Source of the DNA: Klebsormidium nitens | Taxonomy: Eukaryota; Streptophyta; Klebsormidiophyceae; Klebsormidiales; Klebsormidiaceae | Direction of reading: 5' to 3' | NCBI GenBank assembly: GCA_000708835.1 | Contig: DF237144.1 | Location: 62,001 to 126,000 of the forward strand | Length of the DNA: 64,000 bases | Shown here: positions 24,617 through 36,189 of the stretch, one piece after another | Numbering within the stretch: the first letter of the stretch is position 1 | How the letters are laid out: each line of letters starts with the position of its first letter | The notes under the pieces: generated by a model | Database searches by the model: none | Seen by the model: the letters and a program-made list of their open reading frames with translations, nothing else | What the model was told of the DNA's origin: nothing | Position numbers and translations under genes: made by a program

Positions 24617-25985
24617 AGCAAATCACAGTCGACGAAACGGAATCTTGTGATGAATGACGTACCGGATTCCTCAATTTATTGGGGACCAACCTGCTTCAAG
24701 TTTGGTGGCAACACTCCAGATTCCAGATTCTAGATGGTGACAGGCTGAGACAGCCGGCCTTAGCTGTGGTACCTCGTCTAGTGTTTCTCACTTCTCCGTC
24801 CCAGCCAATCACAATGCGTGTATAGCAAGTTTCCATCAGGACCACAACCTCTAGCAGGTAGGTACCGTAGTAAGATAATGACAAGTCCGATCAAGTATCG
24901 GCCTCTAGTTTTACAGATGTCTGCATTGATCGGCATATTGGAATCAGGTGCAGCTACAAGCCAATCCAGCATTGCACATTGCCCGGTTGCATCCTGACAT
25001 TGACAACTTTCTAGAAGAGGCTGCAGCTGCCGTCTATTTTCAAAGCATTGGGGCTGACATCCTTTTGCCAGAGACACGTACTTGCTTTACGATTCTACGC
25101 CACTGGTGGTGATCGATATACTCTCTGGTCAGCTACTTTGGCACATTCGTTTTTACCAACGCCAAGTAAAGCCGCTGTACTCACGACAATGTTTGGTGAG
25201 TCGCCGGCCAGACTGCCTGGTTATACCTGTAGTCTCTTCGCTTGTTCTTCATAAGTCAGCTCCTCTTCATTCTGAATTCTAGAAGCGATAAGTTCTTTCT
25301 TTCTCTTCTTGATCTTGCTCTCATTGCATTCAAAGCTGTTCCGGCTGCCTTGCCTTGCTTCGGGTCTTCATTTCCTAGGCTGTTAAATTCTGTGCGTGGA
25401 GGTTTGCAGCTGCAATCAGCTCCCCGTGTCGGCAGGTTTGTCCTAGCTAGCTTTGGCATCTTGTTTATCTTCTACTGCAGCATAGAGACAACTGGGGTTT
25501 TGAGACAAAAAGCGATGGACAACTTTGACGGAGTTATGCAATTCAAAGCAGGGCACCAACGAACAGCCTGTCTAGATCTAGGTTGACTCCAAAGAAAAAA
25601 CTTACCTACCACTAAAGTCAAAGTGCATCCCCAATCCATTTTCACAACATGGTGACACCCCACTCCTTCTGCAGTCTGCAAACATTCATTTGACCACTGA
25701 CCAGCTGTAGATGTACAAATCATGAACGTTCCTTCTGAGTACTTTCTGCTTCTTCCCCAATGTTTTGTGACCAGTTTTGAAACAGCCCTCCTCCTGCTCA
25801 GGATCAGTGTTCAAAGCCCACTGTCAGTCACACTCGCTCAACATTTACTTGAGTGTACTCTGTACTCAACAGGCGTGATCAAGTTCTGGACACCTAGACC
25901 AGTTGTCAAAAGCAACATGTCGACACTGTCCATGAATCTCGTTTGACTCTGTTCCCAGTACGGTCTGCTTCCCTATGCAGGTACA
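24617..25985. other. Intergenic, upstream of the lamin-tail-like gene
   Basis: A minus-strand open frame at 25077-24778 has an uneven Cys-rich composition (GCQPQCF, CQCQDATGQC) and a hydrophobic run, but no ATG and no clear splice partners. No gene is supported. Confidence 0.4.
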
Positions 25986-28900
25986 ATGGCGCCCCTAACG
26001 AAAACCCTCGCTCTAGTTCTTCTGCTTGCTCTTGTAGCCGCCAGCGCCGAAGGGCGCACCATGTAAGTCACCTTGTCTCATCCCACAAGCTCAGGTCTTG
26101 TAATTGTCATTCTGTGAGTAACCCTGACACAGAAAGTGGGTCAGCAACTTAACAAGTATAGCTGGAACTGGTTGTTGTCTTTAACAAGCCTCTCATTGAG
26201 GTCAAACATTGGCAGAGTCTGACCACCACTGGAAGGTTACGCTTTTCCAATGTCGTAGGTACATCTTTGGGAGCTTAATTACATGACTTACATTGCTGAG
26301 GATTAGGAGTGCATGCTTGGACACGTGTGTGACCATGCCAGGATTTACGAGAAAGGGCTCAAGTAAACTCAAGCAATTGTGATCAGGGAACTTTTTTCTG
26401 GATATCATGTGAGAAGAACTGTCTGCACCGAGACTCAGCCCTGCAGCTCAGTTTTCGCATCTGAAGAAGGCAAGGACTGATTACTTTATCCTTGTGTTAG
26501 ACAAGGACCCACTGACTCAAAAGCACCTTCATCATTGATCAATACCTGGCAGCACAGGGGTAGTTTCGAATTGTGCTGCAAGTAGTTGTTTGGACAATTC
26601 GATTCAATATGATATCCGTCACTTTTGGAAAAGTTCTAATTGTAAAGATGATCAGCAGAGCAACTTAGTGAGAGCTCCCTTCTCACTAGGAATGTAGCTG
26701 AATACTCACAAGGATCCAATCCCTATAAAGCCATACCTGGGGCCGGGGTTAGGGTGGTTGTGGTTTGGAGCGGTTCAGTGTTCTGGTTGGGGCTTCTGGT
26801 TAGACCGTTGCACTTCGTTCTTTCAAATCGATGCTAATCTCTTTTGAATCTTAAAAGTTTCGTGGTTATTCTTCGCAGGAGGTCTTTGCTGCAGACCCCA
26901 GGCTCGCTGCCGCCGGTTTTCTTGGACGAGATTCACTGGGACAACGCCGCCCTCGATTTTGGTCGGTGAAACTCTGAGCCACTTTCTCTGTGTGTGTCCG
27001 AAATGAAACCCTGAACTTGGACGAGAATGGTAAAGTCCGTGCTTGTCTGTCTGATAATATTTGCCTGCGGTTATGTGTCTTCCCTACTACTCCCCAGGCC
27101 GCAAGCTGCGACTGGATTTCTTCGCTCATTTGGCCTTTGTTTACTGCATGTTCCCTCCTAACTTTCTAATCTCGGCAACTCCTTCCTCTCCGATCCTTGA
27201 ATCCTTCAGCTCAATACTGGGTCGTTTCTCATCTACAGAAGCTTTCACAGTCTTAAGCCATTCGTTCTTATCAATCACTTCGCTACACATCCTATCAGAT
27301 ACTCGTCGCAATCTGGGGCCGAAAAAGGTGACTCGGTGGAACGTATCAGGCCCGCGGAATCCAGCTCCCATGCCTGGAGCATATCTCGATATATTCCGAA
27401 ACCAATTGAAGGCGAACTCCATTTTGTTTCGATTTGAATTTCCGTGCTCCTGCGATACCTTGACCTGCACGCAGGCAAGGCCGTTGAGGTGAAGACATGT
27501 GGGGATAAACAGTATGGACCCCAATCCAACCGCGCTTTCGCATGCAAGAAGGCGAACCTGTTCAGTCTTTCCTCGAATCATCCAGAAATGTCCCGTTCTA
27601 CTCATTTCATGTGAGGGGTTGGCGTTTTCCCGATCCGCATGTATTGCTCTCCTCTCGCTTGCTGGCCCGTAGCCCGCTGATACGTGTCCAAGAAACTTTT
27701 GCTTTCTGTCCAAGTCAGCTTCCGAAGCCGTCCGACCCTTGTCCGGACGCAGGTTAAGCGGTCTAGACTTTCGGACCTGCAGGAATAGACATAGGTGCTT
27801 GGACTGTGACCCGCGACTACGTGTCCTGAAAAGGTCTGTTTCTTGACCGAGTCAGCTTCCCAATCCGTTCGAATCTTGTCCGAGCGCAGGTGAATCGGTT
27901 GGAGGTTAATTTCCGGACCTGCGGGGACTGTTCTCGGTGGCTGACCGTGACTGGCTAAAACCGTACTCAAATAATGTCCGCTTTTCCTCCAAGTCAGTTT
28001 TCGAAGTGGTCCGAATTTTGTCCGAACGCAGGCAAAGCGGTCGAGATTTTCCGGTCGGACCTGCGGGGACTGAACTTGGTGGCTGGACCGTGACGCGCTA
28101 CCTGTCCAGAAAACGTCTGTTTCTAGTTCAAGTAAGCTTCTGAACCTGTCCGAATTTTGTCCGAACGCAGGTGAAGCGGTGGAGATTTGCGGACCTGCGG
28201 GGACTGATCTCGATGGTTAGGGCTGGAACGTGACCCGGTATCGAGTGACCAAATAACATCCACTCTTTTTAAGAACTAGCTTCCGAACCCGTCCAAATCT
28301 TGTTTGAGCGCAGGTGAAGCAGTGGAGATTTTCGGACCTGCGGGACTGATCTCAGAGGCTGGACCATGACTTGCTGATACTTGTCCAAATAACGTCCGCC
28401 TTTTTTCCGACTCACTCTCCGGACTCGTCCGAATCTGGCAACTTCCACAACCGTCCGAATCTTGTCCGAACGCAGGTGAAGCAGTCGAGATTTTTGGACC
28501 TGCGGGGACGGATCTCAGTGGCTGGACCGTGACCCGCTACCTGTCCAGAAATGCCGGGGGGAATATCTGCATGAACGCCGACACTTCGCAGCAGAACGCA
28601 GGTGTGAAGGGGCCCTGCGGAGTCGGGAACCCGTTCACAATCCCGGCAGGAACTACGATTCCGTCGCAGACGGTGAGAGTATTTACATCCGCCGTCGTGC
28701 CTGAGGTTGTGTTTCATTTCGCGCTTCCCGATCGGTAGAGACGTCACGAATGTCACCCCTGGACTTCGCGCTCTTCCACTTCGAAAGAAAATTGCGACTC
28801 TGAAGTTTCGTTGGCAAGCCCGCTTTGCTCGACAGTTTCCTCAATATTCTCCAGCGCGAACTCCGTCAAATCGACCAGCCTCGCGAGTCCCGATGTATTT

Positions 28901-31900
28901 CTGGACATTCGTAAGTTTGATGATTAAAGTCCAAATCGCTCACAAGCTCCTTTATACGTCCAGGTTGCCAACGGCATCGGCTATGGCACCGTCGTCGTGT
29001 TGATTCCCAACAACGGCCTCGTAAACGGTGGAGTTGCCGTCGTTCTTGCGAACGCGCAAGCAGTCGTACAGGATTACCTTTTCTTCGGGGCGCCCAGCCC
29101 CCTCACTCTAGTTGGCGGCCCTGCAAACGGACAAACTGTGTAAGAATCCGCCCATTTCCTGTTTGGTTTTTTCTCTCTCTCTCGGTTCTGCATCCCTGTT
29201 CATGGACAGTGAGCGGAGTTTTTTGCACGTCTCTGGTTTGCGTGTTTGGGTCCCTCTGACGCTGACTTTCCGTTCAGTGGTGGTCCGTCCGCTTATCTCT
29301 TTTGCCCGTTTGTCTCACACACACGATATTGGCTTACGTAGAGCGTTTTTTGCGGTTTGCAGTACCAACAACATCGGGAGCGGTGAGAACGGCAACGGCC
29401 CGATTGGGAATTCCGTAAGTCATCGCAAGCGCGTCTTCGACAGCGGCTACGGTGTTTGACCTGCAGGTTTGAGAAGCGTCGAGTTACGGCGCCGGAATGA
29501 GGAAAGCATGCAATTTGCCCATGGATCGTAAGGCGAGTTTTGCGCTGCATCAGGTTGTTGCAAAAGGTCATAAACCTGTTTCTTACATTCGGTCATTGGA
29601 CTGGAGGCGCGTCAAGCGCGTCAAGCTTGTTACATTGAACCAATGAATGATCGGGCGAGAGGGACGTTTGGGAAAAAGCTTCTAAGAACAGGGACTGTGG
29701 TTCCACATATCTTCTCCTTTTCGAATAACAGCCTTTCTGTAGCGATGCCTCAAGGTCATGCAAGGCTGCGCTGATATCGTGTACATTTTGTTCGACAGTA
29801 GACAGCGCTTCTTCACGTAAATCTCCTTTGCAGCGGATAACTTCCCATGATTCTTTCACATTAAGCCGCTTTATTCCGTGCGCGCAGATCCAACGGTTTG
29901 GCCCGACGACTTATGATACGACCACGAACGGGGCGCCCAACACCTTCGGCACCGCGTACCAGGCGTACCTCCCGGTTAGCGCTAATCCGGGGGGGATCAG
30001 CTCGTCTAACCTGGACGCCAACACCGGGTTAGTCAACTTTCCGGCCGGAACTACTACGGCGGCCGGAACGACTCCCCTGCAGCCTACGTCCTGGAACACT
30101 GGCCCGATCGTACTCTCTCCGGGGGGGCTGCCGAGCGCTACCGTGCTAACGAACCTGATCATCGCCTCCGGCAGTGAGTTTTCTCACTGGCCTACGTACG
30201 TTTTTGCGGGCCAGAGATGAGCCTAACAGACCCAAAGCATTGGTTTCACGTCGAGCAAGTAGGCCTAAATTGAGTTGGATGAGTTCTTCGTCTACCGTGA
30301 TCGTATTGTCCACCGCCACCGCGCTGGCGATCTGAGTCTTCGACTCGAGGAGAGTGATGGCAAATTACACTAGGCCAGCAGAAGTAGCAAAGTTCTTGCT
30401 GTTAAGATAGGTGATGAGTAAGCCTCAGTTGAACAACGGTCCGATTGGGCTTTCTCAAGGGGGGCTGCCGACTAGTGCCACAGTGCTGGCGAATCTGATC
30501 CTTGCATCATCGAGTCAGCATGGTTGTCGCTTTGCCGGTTTTAGGCCTGGGGAGATAGAATAGTTTTGATTGAACACGTTCAAGAGACAGTTTCAGATTC
30601 TAAACATGGAATGTTATCCATATTCAGAACAGAAACTAGGTGTCCAGATACGGAGGTAACCACGAGTTGTATGCGTCCATTCCGAAAACATGCTTTGCCG
30701 CCCCGAGTGCGGTCCAGAGGAGCATCACAAACGAACTAATGCTGGCTAGGTGGAGCAAAACGCTGCACACTTCGCCTTCCTTGACAGCCAGTTTCAGAGG
30801 TGACTCGGCTCTTGTTCAGCATCTCTTTCGCAAACTGTCCATCACCAAAACTTCGTCAATCCAAGCATTTCCGCTCTTCTGTCAAACTTCGGAAAGGGAA
30901 CCTCAAAGTACCCAACTTCTTCTTCCGTTCGATGCAGTTCCGGCGGGTAGCATCACTCCCGCCCCGACCACTCAGTCTCCGACCACTACTCCCGCCCCGA
31001 CCACTTTTGCCCCGACCACAACTCCTTCTCCGACCACTCAATCTCCTACAACCACTCCCGCCCCGACCACTCTTCCCCCGGCCACTCCCGGCCCGACCAT
31101 TCTTCCCCCGGTCACTCCTGCCCCGACTACCTCTGCCCCGATCACTCCGGCACCTACCAGCGGAATCTACTCTTCTCCATCGGCCTCGACGTGCACGGCG
31201 CTCGCCCCTGGCCTCCCTAACCGTGAGTCTCAAACCCTGGGTTTACCTTAACCTGCTCCTGAAGCTGCGTGCGGAAACGTTTGTAGGGAAAGCAGCACCT
31301 ACCAGCGGAATAATTCCTCTCCGTCTGCTTTTACATGCGCGGGGCTCGCCCTTGGGCTGTCCCAACCGTGACTTGTGGACCCCTTATTCACACCATTTAT
31401 TTTTTCCGTGCTCTCGAAGCTGGATATGCGAAAAACGTATTTAGGAGCAAGCGACGCGATTGCCGATTGGTTTGAAGGAGTTTGCTGCAGAGCCGAAGGA
31501 TTTTCCGCTTTCATAAATTGATTCTGGGTCCGTCAAGGGATCGATGTATGTCGCCTGTCAGAAGGCAGCGATAAGGAGTTTCTGACCACTTTGATCAGCT
31601 TTGACTTGAGCACGTTCAGATTTGTCAAGCTTTAATGAAAGTGGCGTTTCATCAGGCACTTTGCAGCGCACCGATCCGGATCCTGAGAGATGTCAATAAC
31701 ACGGTACAGAAACCTTGACATTTCGACAGACGTGGAATCACGTGGGGTGCGTGCCTTTGGAACTTTGAGCACCCATCCAAAACGGTTCGTTAGCCGCTGA
31801 GCAGAGGATAATTGACGTCTCTTGACGTTGCCCGTACACAACCAGAAGGCTCACACTTCAAAAACATTCCGATCACCTCTTCTCAAACAAATCGTCGTGT

Positions 31901-34196
31901 CTTGACCGTGCCTCGACCCGTTTTTTAACCTCACCCACAGATCTACCGCAGCTTGCTTCAACAACGACGCGTCCAAATGCATGATCATCTGCTGCGCAGG
32001 AGTCTGCGCCCCGGGCACTGACTGTCATTCTCTGGACTGTACGGACTCAAGACACGAAACGAGACTGACATCACTCCAATGATATTTCAATGCCCAGAAA
32101 TGAATATTAGCTGGTCTTCCGCGAGACGCTGAGAACTAGGTTGATTCCAGTTCAATTCCAGGTTTGCTCCAAATCAATTGCATTAAGGCAGATCTAATCT
32201 GATCAAACCTGATGAACTAAGAACTGATTCCGATTGCAGCTTGCTTCAACAACGACGGTTCCAAATTCGTCTGCTGCGCCGGGGCCTGCGCCGCGGGCAC
32301 TCCTGGCGCCGCCCCTGCCTGCGCCGGCGGCCCCACGTCCGCCCCGACCACTGCTGCCCCGACCACTGCCGCCCCGGTGACTCCTGCCCCGACCACTTCT
32401 GCCCCGACCCCTGGGCCGACTTTCGCAACCGCCTCGGGCGCGACGTAAGTCGCCACATGTGCAGTTATAACTGCTTGAAACGGCTTCAGTTTTTGCGTTT
32501 CATTTATTGTGCGGCGAGCGGTGTATCTGTTCTGGTTACTACGACTCTTGCCCCGACCACCTATGCCCCGACCACTTCTGCCCCGACCCCTGGGCCGACT
32601 TTCGCAACCGCCTCGGGCGCGACGTAAGTCGCCACATGTCCAGTTATAACGGCTTAAAACGGCTTCAGTTTTGTTATTTATTGTGCGGCGAGCGCTGTAT
32701 CTGTTCTGGTTACTACGACTCTCGCCCCGACCACCTCTGCCCCGACCACTTCTGCCCCGACCCCTGGGCCGACTTTCTCGACAGCCTCGGCGCGAAGTAA
32801 GTTCCACGTCCGGTATTTCTGCGAGCTTGTAATGGGCGCTGAATTCTCTTTTGTCGGTTCATTTTGACAACAACTCCTGCGCCTACCACTCCTGCCCCAA
32901 CCAACTCTGCCCCGACCACCTCGAACCCGACCACTTCTGCCTCGGCCCCTGCGCCGACTTTCTCGACGGCGTCAGGTGCTTCGTAAGTCGCCAAGTGTTC
33001 AATTTCGGCTTGTATTCTTACGAGATTTTAGCGGGCGCTGCACCTCTTCCATGAGCCCTTCCCCTACAAGCCCAGCGCCCACCATTCTCCCCCCAACAAC
33101 CGCCGGACCAATCCCGTGCCGATTTTCTTGACAGCCTCAGACGTAACGTGAGCTTCCACTTGTCCAGAAACAGGTGAGATTCCGCTTCCGAAACGTCGCC
33201 AGCTGGCATGAAACTTCTGTTTGTAGCCGGGCGCCTCGTAGTTGAGTCACCAATTTTGGCACCGACTTTGAAGTTTGTCGGTCTAAACGATCCAGCGCAC
33301 GGCACGCAATTTCGTGCCTTTCTTGTTCCAAAGGAACGTGCGAATGCATCAGAGAGCGACCGGTAGAGCCAAGGGCCTGCCGTCCGATCGCCACAGATCA
33401 CGCGGGGACGTCTTTCTTTTAGGCGTCAATCGATCCACAGGAAGCGTTGGCTTTAAATCAGGAGCCAAACCGGGGCCGGATTGGAGCATCTTGCGTCAAT
33501 ATTGGCATACAAAGCGGAGAGGCCGCTTTGCTGAGTCTAGGAACAGGTCCAAGCGAAGCGTCTTCTTTCTGCACGGAAGGTTCTTGTTCCTTGTGTTTTG
33601 GCCCCCGAACCGGTGTTTAGATCCGGTTCCTCCGCCGATTGTCTGGGGGGTGTCTGGGCTGAGATGCTTCCAGTTTGCTTAAGTAGCTGAAGTTAACTAG
33701 CTGACAAGCCAATGCTCATAAGACACATCGTGGGCAGACCCTTTACTGCTCTTGATCGTCCTAGGTTAACCGGGGCTTGATCTCCATTTCCGCAACTGCG
33801 ATGCTTATTCCGTCGCTCAACCGACTCTTTCCTTTCCCTACCGATCGCAGGTGTAACGCCTACTCTGCCAACTCCTACTCGTGTTACAGCAGCGACGGCT
33901 TCACTTTCGCGTGCTGCCCAACCCCCTCGTGCGCGCCCGGCGGCGCGGCCGCGTGCGCGGGAGCGCCAACCGCGGTCCCTACCACCGCCGCCCCGGTCCC
34001 AACCACCGCTGCCCCGGTCCCTACCACTGCCGCCCCGGTCCCTACCTCCGCGGTCTTCCCCACCGGAAGTGGTAACAATTGCAATCCGGTCGGGCAGTTC
34101 CAGTGCTTCAACAACGACGGCAGTCTCTACACGTGTTGCATCGGCCCCCGGAAGTGCGCCCCGGGCACACCCGGGCCGGTCCCCGCGTGCGCTTAG
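25986..34196 (+). CDS. Secreted lamin-tail-like protein with mucin-like linkers and Cys-rich modules (about 603 aa)
   Basis: Best exon model: 25986-26062, 26879-26961, 28476-28672, 28964-29139, 29363-29414, 29888-30173, 30938-31222, 32240-32444, 32519-32623 and 33851-34196. It sums to 1812 nt and closes in frame. Residues 1-23 are a classic signal peptide (LALVLLLALVAASAEG). The next part resembles the lamin-tail-type domain found in many secreted nucleases and adhesins: DEIHWDNAALDFGEAVEI, GPAGTDLSGW, later VVQDYLFFG, GPANG and IQRFGPTTYD. Then come Pro/Thr-rich linkers (TPAPTT, SPTTTPAP), likely O-glycosylated. Cys modules of the form CFNNDG-x3-CC-x4-CAPGT-x-PAC follow, with two in the last exon. 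No catalytic domain is seen. An extracellular-matrix or wall role is inferred. The 32-33 kb exon choice is uncertain: 31952-32036 could be an extra Cys exon and 32693-32796 another Pro/Thr exon. Confidence 0.72.
27753..28475 (+). repeat. Five tandem pseudo-exon copies of exon 3 of the lamin-tail-like gene
   Basis: Units begin after acceptor AGs at 27753, 27890, 28032, 28171 and 28314, with the intact exon at 28476 (spacing 137-162 bp). All share CGAACGCAG or similar, then GTGAAGCGGT..GAGATT, GGACCTGCGGGGACTGA and GGCTGGACCGTGAC. None keeps the frame. Units 1 and 2 have early TAA codons. Unit 3 is frameshifted, ending at a TGA. Unit 4 has an in-frame TAG after a small insertion. Unit 5 lacks one G of the GGGG run and then meets a TGA. 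Confidence 0.88.
30425..30512 (+). repeat. Decayed copy of the exon 6 end (lamin-tail-like gene)
   Basis: GTCCGATTGGGCTTTCTCAA, GGGGGGCTGCCGACTAGTGC and TGCTGGCGAATCTGATCCTT repeat the end of exon 6 (30095-30170), lying in the following intron downstream of the true donor. Confidence 0.75.
31290..31375 (+). repeat. Decayed copy of the exon 7 end (lamin-tail-like gene)
   Basis: GCACCTACCAGCGGAATAAT, GCGGGGCTCGCCCTTGGGCT and CCCAACCGTGACTTG repeat the exon 7 end and donor (about 31149-31229), just downstream of the real donor. Confidence 0.75.
32445..33150 (+). repeat. Tandem Pro/Thr exon-intron units of about 165-185 bp
   Basis: Four units (about 32445-32623, 32624-32796, 32797-32986 and 32987-33150) each hold a short intron piece and a Pro/Thr segment ending in a GT donor. 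The Pro/Thr segment reads like TSAPTPGPTF with TASG. The first two have a matching acceptor (GTGCGGCGAG). Unit 1 keeps the phase for the last exon. Unit 2 lacks one base near its donor and ends in a different phase. Units 3 and 4 lack a clear acceptor and are more decayed. Confidence 0.8.
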
Positions 34197-36189
34197 GCCT
34201 CACATGCGATTTTGTGTGAATAATCGGGCTCACGTAGCTCGTTAGTGCATGAATAATTGGCCGCTTCGCAGCTCATCAATTCATAATCTGGAGGAGAGAG
34301 GAAGTCTGCGGACTAGAAAAAGGGTGCGGATTGACTCATTGTAGTGAAGCGCAGAGATACTTTTACGTGTTGTCCATTCTGATGATTCTTTCGGAGACTA
34401 GCTAGACATGCGCGTGCATGCGCTGAGGCGGCCCGAGAAAGCAGTCGGGTTGACTTATCAGTGAAGTTGTTCGAGTGCATTTCTGGTGCACGATTTTTGC
34501 AGGCCACGGCATAGCTGGAGTTCTTACTTACTGCTGCTAGCGCTAGGTCCGAACTCGGTGACCTCGCAGATGATTTTGATAGTGCCATATCGCTTTGGCC
34601 AATGAGAAGAGCTACGAGCCTCGGAGCTAGAGAGTCGTCGGCCCCGGAACATGGAATACTTGACCCCCAGTATTCTGTATTCCAAGGTTTCAAAAAGGCA
34701 GTATTCCGTATTCCAAGGTGCTCGGGTATTCTGTATTCCGTAGAGTCGAGACGCCGGATGTGAGGATTAAAGGACGATTTTGGGCTCTGCATACTTACAG
34801 AATAAAGGTGCGTCTCCGCGGCGCATGTAGCAACCATGTAGCAACAATAAAGTGGAAAAGTGAGTTGTCACTTGTAATTAAGGTAGGATCGATCAGGACT
34901 TCCAGTGTCGTGTGCAAGTACGTGCTTGCCTGGCAGCGTTTCTTGCAAGATGATCTGAAATGCTTTTGCCATCTCACTGAGTCTGCAAAAGCGGAAATAG
35001 GCCCTCGATCGGACTCCCGTTGAAAACAATAAGCAAGCCGGCCTCGCGCTTATGGTTCAGCGCGCTGCCCGGATCCCATGGCTATATCAAAAGCTACATT
35101 TGTAGAGCGAAGTTGCATTCGAGTGGAAAGCTACCCTTTCATAATGCCGATTGAGCCACCGTGTGGGAGCTTGGAAAAGACTGATTGCATGGTGACTCAT
35201 GTGGACGGATTCAATGAGAACTCCAAGCAAGTGGTGATCGAATGCTTCCGCCTCTGCCACTCGTATTATGCACTGCTGGCACGGCCGCATGCGACTGGAC
35301 ACTTCAAAGCTGAGCTACCTGCATCACGATCAGCAATATTCATGCATGCGCCGCTCAGTGTCCGACCGCGTATAATCGAATAATGATCCAATACAGTACG
35401 TCGTGATATAGGATTCAATGTTCCGCTTCGACCGACTGTAAGTCTTCTCTCGATCTGGCGCTAGCGAGCACTCGCGAGCTCGCGAGCGAGCCTGCATGTG
35501 ACGGACACTATATGGCGCGGCAAGGCCATGCCCGCCAGTACATCGCATATGACATGCAGCAGATCATGCACTAATCATTGGATGCCCGGCCCAGCGGCAG
35601 CTCGTCAAACCGGCAGCTAGCCGTCATTTCAATTCCAATTGATCCGAGATGCGACGACCAGCATTCGCAAAACACCAGAGCGAAGCGACGCAGAACTGAT
35701 TAGTTGCGGACCCGATATAATCGAATTCAAGGCATGCAAGCCATACGTCATTGCTAATCGGTTCGTCATGATTCGCTTCCATCGAGTAAACATCAATCTG
35801 CATGCCGTCATGCTCTAGGACGACTTGGTTAACGAAACCTGAGAATCAGTGTGGAAGCTAGGGAAAGCCTGCCAGCCGGAACGCAGCGCCATATATGCAA
35901 GCTGATTAACCTCTTGACTTGCAGTAAGTCACTTCTTTGCATGGTACAAATCACACGTACAGCGCTTACAGTTTCTTTTAGGGAACGTGGCTAGGGCTAC
36001 TTGGCTAGTCTCGCTCCCGGGTCCGTATCCAGATTTGCAAAACAAGCGAAACGAGCAGTAACGAGCGGTCTGTAAGTTGGATTCTTCAGTGGCCCGTCGA
36101 CTGGGCCGAAATACCTTATGAAATGGAAACGCCCTAGCGCGAACTATGCGAAAATTAGTGCGAGATGCTCCTAATTGTCTAGAGAATAA
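34197..36189. other. Intergenic between convergent genes
   Basis: This lies between the 3' ends of the lamin-tail-like gene (plus) and the GT4-GT4 gene (minus). There is a local direct repeat of TATTCCGTATTCCAAGG-type units at 34665-34745. No gene is supported. Confidence 0.5.

Noticed and set aside
24156-24689. 177-codon minus-strand open frame
   Set aside because: It has no ATG at its start, no recognisable domain, and it runs through both arms of an inverted repeat.
30856-31233. Minus-strand Arg/Gly/Ser-rich open frame
   Set aside because: It is the complement of Pro/Thr repeats in the lamin-tail-like gene.
31952-32036. Cys-rich CFNNDASKC exon of the lamin-tail-like gene
   Set aside because: Not included in the main model because it is an acceptor-side copy of the exon at 32240. 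It could still be a genuine alternative exon (phase 1 on both sides).
32217-32807. 196-codon minus-strand open frame rich in GAGVVGA/GRGGRG
   Set aside because: It is the complement of tandem Pro/Thr exon units; the plus-strand reading has signal peptide, splice sites and Cys modules.
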